Below, piece after piece: positions 6,581 through 11,289 of a stretch of 11,289 nt of DNA. This DNA is from Actinomycetes bacterium (GTDB lineage Bacteria > Actinomycetota > Coriobacteriia > Anaerosomatales > JAJZPX01), in the NCBI GenBank assembly GCA_021811025.1, contig JAJZPX010000038.1:1-11289 (forward strand), given 5' to 3'. The notes under the pieces were generated by a model. The model was given only the letters and a program-made list of their open reading frames with translations, had not been told where the DNA came from and searched no databases. The position numbers were made by a program, and so were the translations under genes. Within the stretch, counting starts at the first letter, position 1. Every line of letters starts with the position of its first letter.

Positions 6581-6597
6581 AGCCCTTCGGGAACCGA

Positions 6598-6629
6598 AGA
6601 GGCCCGTCGCTCGGAAGCGGCGGGCCTCT
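6598..6629. terminator. Bidirectional terminator hairpin between htrA and the small exported protein gene
   Basis: AGAGGCCCGTCGCT (6598-6611) pairs with AGCGGCGGGCCTCT (6616-6629): a 14-bp stem with one G-U pair and a four-base loop CGGA. It sits 18 bases after the htrA stop and 25 bases before the convergent gene's stop, so it can serve both. The 3' flank on the plus strand is GTCTCTC and on the minus strand TCGGTTCCC, so neither has a real U-run. A smaller hairpin, CTTCGG/CCGAAG (6585-6599), overlaps its left edge and would compete with it. Confidence 0.7.
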
Positions 6630-6653
6630 GTCTCTCGATCGGCTGAACGGCCG

Positions 6654-7001
6654 TCAGAGCTTCATCTGCTTGAACGCGCCGAACCCGATGATCCCGGCCG
6701 CGGCGCCGAGACCGATGACCGACACGGCGAGGAGATCGAACCCGGCGACGCCGTCCCAGGCCCTGCGCAGGTCCTGCTTCTGAGCCGGCGTCAGGTTGCC
6801 GACCGTGTGCGCGATCTCCTTCTTCTCCCCCGCCTTGGCCTCGCCCGCGGCCGCCTCTCCGCCCTTGGCCTCGGCCGCAGCGGTCGTTGCCGGAGCCTTG
6901 GCCTCTTCGGCGAACGCGGTGGTGACGGCGAACACGAGCGTCAGCAGCAGCATCGCCACCGTCGCGACCGCCGCCGTCCGCACGATGCTCCTGGTATCCA
7001 T
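6654..7001 (-). CDS. Small exported or membrane protein (115 aa) with a Gly-rich C-terminal helix, unknown function
   Basis: Not recognised. The start is ATG 7001, set by an excellent AGGAGG six bases upstream; a longer frame to 7109 has an arginine-rich, unlikely N-terminus. The N-terminus looks like a signal peptide: MDTRSIVR, hydrophobic core about 10-28, possible signal peptidase site after Ala31 (TAFA before EEAK). Residues 32-65 are low complexity, rich in Ala, Glu, Lys and Gly (GEAKAGEKKE). Residues 66-87 form a short conserved-looking segment (LTPAQKQDLRRAWDGV). Residues 88-109 are a second hydrophobic helix with closely spaced glycines (IGLGAAAGIIGFGAF), followed by KQMKL. The Gly pattern recalls packed helices such as ATP synthase subunit c, but the acidic ion-binding helix is missing, so that is not its identity. 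It has its own leader and ends at the bidirectional hairpin. It is real judging by the ribosome site and signal peptide, but homologues are unknown to me. Confidence 0.7.
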   Translation of the reverse strand: MDTRSIVRTAAVATVAMLLLTLVFAVTTAFAEEAKAPATTAAAEAKGGEAAAGEAKAGEKKEIAHTVGNLTPAQKQDLRRAWDGVAGFDLLAVSVIGLGAAAGIIGFGAFKQMKL

Positions 7002-7007
7002 GCATGA

Positions 7008-7013
7008 CCTCCT
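7008..7013 (-). promoter_or_regulatory. Ribosome binding site of the small exported protein gene
   Basis: AGGAGG on the minus strand, followed by T and six bases before ATG 7001. It is the strongest such site in the window and fixes the start, ruling out the 36-residue extension. Confidence 0.75.
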
Positions 7014-7170
7014 GTGGGTCCCGTCGCGGGGCCTCGGGCCCGCCCCGGTGGTGCCTGCCGTACTCCTTTCGGCGCGCGGAGCGCATCTCCTGCCGCGCCT
7101 CATCCCCATGTGTCCATGCTAGCAGGTTCGAGGGCGTGCACGGAACGGGTTTGCGCGGAGAGGCCGGCCG

Positions 7171-7206
7171 TCCTGCCGCCTGTCCTGCCGTCCATCCTGG
7201 CAGGAT
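7171..7206 (+). promoter_or_regulatory. Three 12-base-phased TCCTG repeats upstream of rubrerythrin
   Basis: TCCTGCC starts at 7171 and 7183, and TCCTGGC at 7195: three copies at exact 12-base steps, ending 66 bases before the rubrerythrin start. The third copy forms a small palindrome, TCCTGGCAGGA (7195-7205), and its right half GGCAGGA is also the inverse of the second copy. A further TCCTGCCG lies at 7088-7095. The surrounding 270-base divergent region (7002-7271) otherwise holds an 8-base palindrome TGCTAGCA (7117-7124), a poor candidate -10 in either direction. No clear promoter can be named. Confidence 0.4.
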
Positions 7207-7271
7207 GTGGGAAAGAAAGAGGGGAGATGCCGGCAAGGGCCGCGACAGCGGCTCTCCTGAGAGGAGTGACG

Positions 7272-7778
7272 ATGGTCGAGCGCTACCGCTGCGGCAACTG
7301 CGGTTACTACCACATCGGTCCCGCCCCCGAGAAGTGCCCCGTTTGCGGGGCGCCGCGAACCGCCTTCTCCCCGTACGAGGGGCCGGGCGACCTCACCGGC
7401 ACCAAGACGCTGGAGAACCTGAAGGCCGCGTTCGCGGGCGAGTCGCAGGCCAACCGCCGTTACACGCTGTACAAGCGAATAGCGGATCTCGAAGGCCTGC
7501 CCGAGGCGGCGGCGGCCTTCGAGCGCGCGCGCACGGAGGAGACCGCGCACGCCCTCGGCGAGCTGGCGTACCTCGGCGGCTTCGCCGAGACGGCCGGGAA
7601 CCTCGAGACCGCCATCGCTGGAGAGGACTACGAGACGACGTCGATGTATCCCGGCTTCGCTCAGGCGGCCGAGCAGGAGGGCTTCCCGGAGATCGCGCAC
7701 TACTTCAGGAACCTCGCCTTCTACGAGAAGCAGCATCGCGAGGACTACCGGAACGCCCTCGGCGCGCTCGGCGGGTAA
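7272..7778 (+). CDS. rbr: Reverse rubrerythrin (N-terminal rubredoxin-like domain, C-terminal diiron ferritin-like domain)
   Basis: Cytoplasmic non-haem diiron peroxidase that reduces H2O2 (and in some clostridial relatives O2) with electrons passing through the rubredoxin-like iron. It is 168 residues. The start is ATG 7272, with GAGGAG five bases upstream. The N-terminal Fe(Cys)4 site is Cys7-x2-Cys10 and Cys22-x2-Cys25. The four-helix bundle (about 45-165) carries the full rubrerythrin ligand set: Glu57, Glu90-x2-His93, Glu118, Glu121 and Glu152-x2-His155. Classical rubrerythrins place the rubredoxin domain last; here it comes first, as in clostridial reverse rubrerythrins. rlmN follows after nine bases on the same strand, so the two are probably one transcript. 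No rubredoxin or reductase partner gene is present. It indicates an anaerobic or microaerobic lifestyle. Confidence 0.95.
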   Translation: MVERYRCGNCGYYHIGPAPEKCPVCGAPRTAFSPYEGPGDLTGTKTLENLKAAFAGESQANRRYTLYKRIADLEGLPEAAAAFERARTEETAHALGELAYLGGFAETAGNLETAIAGEDYETTSMYPGFAQAAEQEGFPEIAHYFRNLAFYEKQHREDYRNALGALGG

Positions 7779-7787
7779 CATGGGGGC

Positions 7788-8819
7788 ATGCCTGCCGCGG
7801 ACGTGAAGTCGCTCGACCGTACGGGCCTCGCCGAGGCGCTGGAGTCGCTCGGCGAGCCCGGCTATCGCACGGGGCAACTCGTGCGGTGGCTCTACGGCCG
7901 AGGCGCGACGGACTTCGAGCAGATGACCGACCTGCCGGAAGCGCTCCGCCGCGAGCTCGCGGGGCGCTTCTCGCTCTCCTTCCCCGCTCTCGTCCGGCGT
8001 CAGGTCTCGGCCGCCGACGGCACGCGCAAGTACCTGTGGCGCCTCGGCGACGGCGCGACTGTCGAGAGCGTCGGCCTGCCCGCGGGGAGCCGGCTGACCG
8101 TCTGCCTCTCGACGCAGGTGGGATGCGCGATGGGCTGCGCGTTCTGCGCCACCGGCCGTGCCGGCTTCGTGCGCAACCTGCTGCCCGGCGAGATCGCGGA
8201 CCAGGTCACGGCGGTGGCTCGCGACTTCGGGACGCGCGCGACGAACGCCGTCGCGATGGGACAGGGAGAGCCGTTCGCGAACTACGACGCCACGCTTGCG
8301 GCGTTCCGGTTCCTCAACGCCAAGGACGGCGCGGGGATCGGAGCGCGCCACCTCACCGTATCCACGTCCGGAGTGATCCCCGGCATACGGCGGCTGGCGT
8401 CCGAGCCCGAGCAGTTCACGCTGGCGGTGTCCCTCCACTCGGCCGTCCAGTCGACCCGCGACTCGCTCATGCCGGGCGCGAGGCGGTGGCCTCTCTTGGA
8501 GCTGCGCGAGGCGCTGGCCGCCTACGTCGAGACGACCGGGCGGCGCGTGACCTTCGAGTACGCGCTGATCGACGGCGCCAACGACACGGAAGCCGAGCTC
8601 CAGGCCCTGTTGCGCTTCTGCGCGGGGCTGCTGTGCCACGTCAACCTGATCCCGGTCAACGCGGTGCCCGGCTCCGCCCTCGCGCGCTCGTCGAAGCAGC
8701 GGGTGGAGCGCTTCCGCCACGCGCTGCAGAGCGCCGGGGTCGAGGCGTCCGTGCGCGTCGAGCGCGGCGCCGACATCGACGCCGCGTGCGGCCAGCTGCG
8801 GCAGCGCTGCGAAGCCTAG
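7788..8819 (+). CDS. rlmN: 23S rRNA / tRNA adenine-C2 methyltransferase RlmN (radical SAM)
   Basis: Methylates C2 of A2503 in 23S rRNA and of A37 in some tRNAs, a ribosome-fidelity modification. It is 343 residues. The N-terminal accessory domain (about 8-60) holds the typical YRTGQLVRWLY...MTDLP pattern. The radical-SAM [4Fe-4S] motif is Cys113-x3-Cys117-x2-Cys120 (CAMGCAFC), preceded by LSTQVGC. Further motifs are VSTSGVIPGI (191-200), AVSLHS (213-218) and LIPVNAVPG (287-295). The C-terminal methyl-carrying cysteine is Cys334 in RGADIDAACGQL. The usual SAM-side MGMGEP reads MGQGEP (157-162), a small deviation. ATG 7788 has only GGGGG one base away, a poor spacing; translational coupling from the rubrerythrin stop nine bases upstream is likely. 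RlmN is preferred over Cfr because of general fit and housekeeping context. The stop overlaps that of the convergent helicase gene. Confidence 0.94.
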   Translation: MPAADVKSLDRTGLAEALESLGEPGYRTGQLVRWLYGRGATDFEQMTDLPEALRRELAGRFSLSFPALVRRQVSAADGTRKYLWRLGDGATVESVGLPAGSRLTVCLSTQVGCAMGCAFCATGRAGFVRNLLPGEIADQVTAVARDFGTRATNAVAMGQGEPFANYDATLAAFRFLNAKDGAGIGARHLTVSTSGVIPGIRRLASEPEQFTLAVSLHSAVQSTRDSLMPGARRWPLLELREALAAYVETTGRRVTFEYALIDGANDTEAELQALLRFCAGLLCHVNLIPVNAVPGSALARSSKQRVERFRHALQSAGVEASVRVERGADIDAACGQLRQRCEA

Positions 8820-8832
8820 CTCTCTCGCAGCG
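8805..8832. terminator. Inverted repeat spanning the overlapping stops of rlmN and the helicase-nuclease
   Basis: CGCTGCGA (8805-8812) and TCGCAGCG (8825-8832) are perfect 8-base arms with a 12-base loop that contains the shared CTAG (8816-8819). No U-run follows on either strand. The arms lie inside the last codons of both genes. It could be a weak bidirectional terminator. Confidence 0.4.
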
Positions 8833-11289
8833 GGCAGATCTTCGTGGCGGCCGGGCACGCGGTGCACACGCGGCGATCCCGGCCGGGCAGCGGGTCGTAC
8901 TCCCCCGCCGACATGCGCGCGTGGTCCGCGAGGAGCTCCGCCTCGATGGCGCCGGCGTCGCCGGCGTCGAACTCGTACTCGACCGCCTGCGGCTCGCCGT
9001 CCTCGGCGACCTCGAGCCGCGCGAACGCCACCCTCACCCGCTCGCAGCCGTCGCGCAGCGCGACCAGCGCGTAGCACGCGGCTTGGAGCGCGAAGGCGTC
9101 GCGGAGGTCCGCCTCGGTACCCGCCGTCCCCGTCTTGTAGTCGACGATCAGCCCCCTGCCCCCTTCTCTCGCGTACGCGTCGATGGTGCCGGCGAGAAGG
9201 AAGCCCTGCCGGCCGACGGGCACCGCGAACGGCACCTCGGTGCGTACCCGCCGAAGCGACGCGAGCTCCGAGGCGAGTCGCGAGGCGAGGAACGTCCGGA
9301 CCGCCTCGCGGAGACGGGGGCCGTCCTCCTCGGCGATCCCGAACGAGCGCCCCAGCGCCGTCAGGCGCTCGTCGTCCGGGGCCACCGCGCCGCCGACCGC
9401 GAGCTGCAGAGCGGCGTGGACCGCCGAGCCGAACGATTTCGCCTTCTCGCCGGCTTCCCCCGGCACCCCGACGCGCAGCACCTTCTCGCAGAAGAAGCGC
9501 AGCCCGCAGCGGCGATACAGCGCGATGTCGCTGTACGACAGCCGATCGGGAGCCGGGGCCCGTTTCGCCTGCGGCTCGCAAGGGGGCGCGGGTGGCCAGA
9601 AGGCGGCGTCCCGCCCGTCCTCCGCCTCATCCGCCTCGCCCGCGTCCCACGCCGGCACCTCCTCTTCCGCGACGTCGACTCGCTCCCACTCGATCGGGAT
9701 CGCCTCGCCTCGCTCACGGGCCTCCTCGACGGCGGACAGCAGCCACCCGAGCGGCGCGCCCTTCACCGGCTCCTCCGCCAGGTTCGTCGCCCCGGTCAGC
9801 AGCAGCATCTCCTCCGCACGCGTGCACGCGACGTAGAAGAGGCGCTTGGCTTCGTCCTCCTCCGCGGCCGCGTCCGCGGCGTCGAATTCCGAAAACCACT
9901 CCGTCGCGTTCGACTTCGATCCCGCCGCCGCGCACCGCGCCGACGGCAGGGCGAGCGCCAGCCGGATCCGGTCGCCGTCCGCGCTCCAGCGGACGGCGCC
10001 CCGATCTCCTCGCGGCCCATCGCCGAGCTGCGGCATCGCCACGACCGCGAACTCGAGCCCTTTCGACGCGTGGACGCTCATTATTCGCACGCACGGCGAC
10101 GACTCGTCGGCCAGCGTTGCCGGCGCGTCCCGATCGCCGCTCGCCTCCTTGGTCTCGAGGTGCTCGACGAACCCCGCCGGCCCCGCTCCTCCCGACGCTT
10201 CGAACGCATCGGCGAGCCTCGCGAGCTTCAGCACATTCGCGTACGCGTGCCGTCCCGCGTCACCTTCGGCGAGGAGCTTGAGGTCCCAGGCGCTCTCCTC
10301 GACCGCCCGCAGCAGGATCTCCGACAGCGGCATCCGGCCGAGGCGCGCCCGCGCGCGCTCGAGCACCTCGAGCAGCCGACGGGCTTCTGAGGAGTCGGCG
10401 TCGGCGAGCACCGCGGCGGGCGAGACGATAGCGTCCGCGAGCGAGCCGCGTCTGGCGAGTCCCGTCTCGGCATCGTTGCGCAGCAGCCAGAGCGCGTCGT
10501 CGGACACCCCGCCGACGGGCGCCGCGAGCAGCTGCACGAGCGCCTCGTCGTCGTGGACGTTCGCGAGGGCGCGGCACAGCGCGCGCAACGTCCGCACCTC
10601 CGGGCGCTCGAGGAAGCGGCTTCCCCCAACGATCAGCGCCGGGATCCCCCTGGATCGCAGCGCTGAGGCGAACTCGTCCGCGTGCCTGTACGTCCTCAGG
10701 AGCACCGCCATCGACCCCGTCGGCACGCCTGCGTCCCGCAGCTCCGCGAACCGCTCGGCGACGAGGCGTGCCTCCCGCGCCGCCGTCGACCCGTTGCCCT
10801 TCCGCAGCACCAGCGCGACTCGCACGCGTGCCTCGGAAGGGAATGCCGCGCGTGCGGACTCGTCGCGCATCGCCCGCAGCGGGAGGAACGTGCCGCCGAA
10901 GAGGGCGGAGCTGCCGAACGCCGCGTTCACGAACGACAGGATGTCCGGGTGCGACCGGTAGTTCTCGGTCAGCGGCACGGACAGCGCCCCGGCCTCCGTC
11001 ATCGCCCGCACGTGCTCGCGGTAGACCGCGACGTCGGCTCCGCGGAAGCGGTAGATCGACTGGCGCTCGTCGCCGACCGTGCACAGGTCCTCCCCGGCGA
11101 GGGCACGGACGAGCGCGAGCTGCAGTGCGTCCGTGTCCTGGAACTCGTCGACCATGACGAGCCGGAACTGCCGCCTCAGCCCGTCCGCGACCTCCGGCCG
11201 ACTCCGGAGCAGCCGCAGCGCCTCGACCTGGAGGTCGTCGAAGTCGAGGCCCCCGGCTGCACGTTTCGCGGCCGCGTACCTCTCGGAGT
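8816..11289 (-). CDS. UvrD/AddA-type DNA helicase fused to an Fe-S PD-(D/E)XK nuclease (5' end beyond window)
   Basis: Subunit of an ATP-driven helicase-nuclease for double-strand-break end processing (AddAB/AdnAB/RecBCD type). The frame stays open to the window edge: upstream of Met 11155 it reads GGLDFDDLQ and QFRLVMVDEFQDT, so Met 11155 is not the start, and Walker A lies outside. Counting from that Met: motif II DEFQDT (3-8), motif III GDERQSIYRFRGA (28-40), motif IV LTENYRSH (62-69), motif V IMSVHASKGLEFA (358-370) and motif VI RLFYVACTRAEE (438-449). The C-terminal RecB-like nuclease (about 540-779) has His580, Asp659 (GTIDA), Asp672 and Lys674 (DYK). It also has Cys550 and Cys764-x2-Cys767-x6-Cys774, a four-cysteine Fe-S arrangement as in AddB and Cas4. 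The Fe-S site on a helicase with intact motifs points to AdnB-like or related two-motor enzymes rather than classical AddA. Partner subunit genes would be expected just upstream, outside the window. Confidence 0.92.
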   Translation of the reverse strand, partial: SERYAAAKRAAGGLDFDDLQVEALRLLRSRPEVADGLRRQFRLVMVDEFQDTDALQLALVRALAGEDLCTVGDERQSIYRFRGADVAVYREHVRAMTEAGALSVPLTENYRSHPDILSFVNAAFGSSALFGGTFLPLRAMRDESARAAFPSEARVRVALVLRKGNGSTAAREARLVAERFAELRDAGVPTGSMAVLLRTYRHADEFASALRSRGIPALIVGGSRFLERPEVRTLRALCRALANVHDDEALVQLLAAPVGGVSDDALWLLRNDAETGLARRGSLADAIVSPAAVLADADSSEARRLLEVLERARARLGRMPLSEILLRAVEESAWDLKLLAEGDAGRHAYANVLKLARLADAFEASGGAGPAGFVEHLETKEASGDRDAPATLADESSPCVRIMSVHASKGLEFAVVAMPQLGDGPRGDRGAVRWSADGDRIRLALALPSARCAAAGSKSNATEWFSEFDAADAAAEEDEAKRLFYVACTRAEEMLLLTGATNLAEEPVKGAPLGWLLSAVEEARERGEAIPIEWERVDVAEEEVPAWDAGEADEAEDGRDAAFWPPAPPCEPQAKRAPAPDRLSYSDIALYRRCGLRFFCEKVLRVGVPGEAGEKAKSFGSAVHAALQLAVGGAVAPDDERLTALGRSFGIAEEDGPRLREAVRTFLASRLASELASLRRVRTEVPFAVPVGRQGFLLAGTIDAYAREGGRGLIVDYKTGTAGTEADLRDAFALQAACYALVALRDGCERVRVAFARLEVAEDGEPQAVEYEFDAGDAGAIEAELLADHARMSAGEYDPLPGRDRRVCTACPAATKICPLRES

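Noticed and set aside
7002..7109. 36-residue N-terminal extension of the small exported protein
   Set aside because: It would bury the signal peptide behind an Arg-rich stretch, while AGGAGG lies at the right distance from ATG 7001.
7195..7205. TCCTGGCAGGA as a link between the rubrerythrin leader and the kinase dyad (CCTGGCAGGA at 1183-1192)
   Set aside because: A 10-base match between two places is expected by chance many times in an 11-kb window, so no shared regulator is claimed.
7014..7271. N-terminal extension of the rubrerythrin in the same open frame
   Set aside because: ATG 7272 has an ideal ribosome site and starts directly at the rubredoxin domain. The extension shows no conserved features and covers the repeat-bearing leader.
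7119..9581. 820-residue open frame on the minus strand
   Set aside because: Overlaps the helicase C-terminus in a different frame and then runs antisense to rlmN and rbr. Low-complexity Arg/Gly/Ala translation without a ribosome site.
7004..10390. 1128-residue open frame on the plus strand over rbr, rlmN and antisense to the helicase
   Set aside because: Composition is Arg/Pro-rich with no motif, and every part is explained by a recognised gene in another frame or on the other strand.
1..11289. CRISPR array, tRNA, rRNA, insertion sequence, prophage or attachment site
   Set aside because: Looked for spaced repeats, cloverleaf-like segments, transposase or integrase motifs and terminal repeats; none was seen. 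Gene content and base composition look uniform and chromosomal.

Overview
The window is a compact, GC-rich piece of bacterial chromosome with ordinary housekeeping and stress genes packed on both strands. There are eight protein genes, two of them cut by the window edges. I see no mobile element, CRISPR array, rRNA or tRNA. High GC, GTG/TTG starts, clear GGAGG-type ribosome sites, a membrane-anchored HtrA with an Ala/Pro-rich N-terminus, and a reverse rubrerythrin suggest an anaerobic or microaerobic high-GC Gram-positive-like lineage. A Coriobacteriia-type actinobacterium is my best guess, from gene content only and at low confidence.

Layout. 1-1094 (+): C-terminal third of a P2A (SERCA-type) calcium ATPase. 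1234-3333 (+): membrane sensor histidine kinase with a probable extracytoplasmic CHASE4-like sensor, a PAS-like domain and a complete kinase core. It converges on 3330-4292 (-): D-alanine--D-alanine ligase, and the two stop codons share one CTAG. Upstream of ddl on the same strand, 4333-5175 (-) encodes an acidic, Ala/Glu-rich protein with three C-terminal membrane helices; the two probably form an operon. A divergent intergenic region (5176-5338) separates it from 5339-6580 (+), an HtrA/DegP-type serine protease with one PDZ domain. A strong bidirectional hairpin (6598-6629) separates htrA from 6654-7001 (-), a 115-residue exported or membrane protein of unknown function. After a 270-base divergent region with phased TCCTG repeats comes 7272-7778 (+), a reverse rubrerythrin, followed nine bases later by 7788-8819 (+), rlmN. 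rlmN converges, again through a shared CTAG, on 8816-11289 (-), a UvrD/AddA-type helicase fused to an iron-sulfur PD-(D/E)XK nuclease whose N-terminus lies beyond the window.

How the genes work together. The common theme is envelope and stress physiology: calcium export, envelope sensing, peptidoglycan precursor synthesis, extracytoplasmic protein quality control, peroxide removal, rRNA methylation and double-strand-break processing. The likely transcription units are [membrane protein-ddl], [htrA], [small exported protein], [rbr-rlmN] and [helicase-nuclease]. The most interesting items are the two near-identical convergent stop-codon junctions, the reverse rubrerythrin paired with a radical-SAM enzyme, the phased repeats upstream of it, the hairpin over the stop codon in front of ddl, and two uncharacterised membrane proteins. 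I did not find a clearly new multi-gene system.
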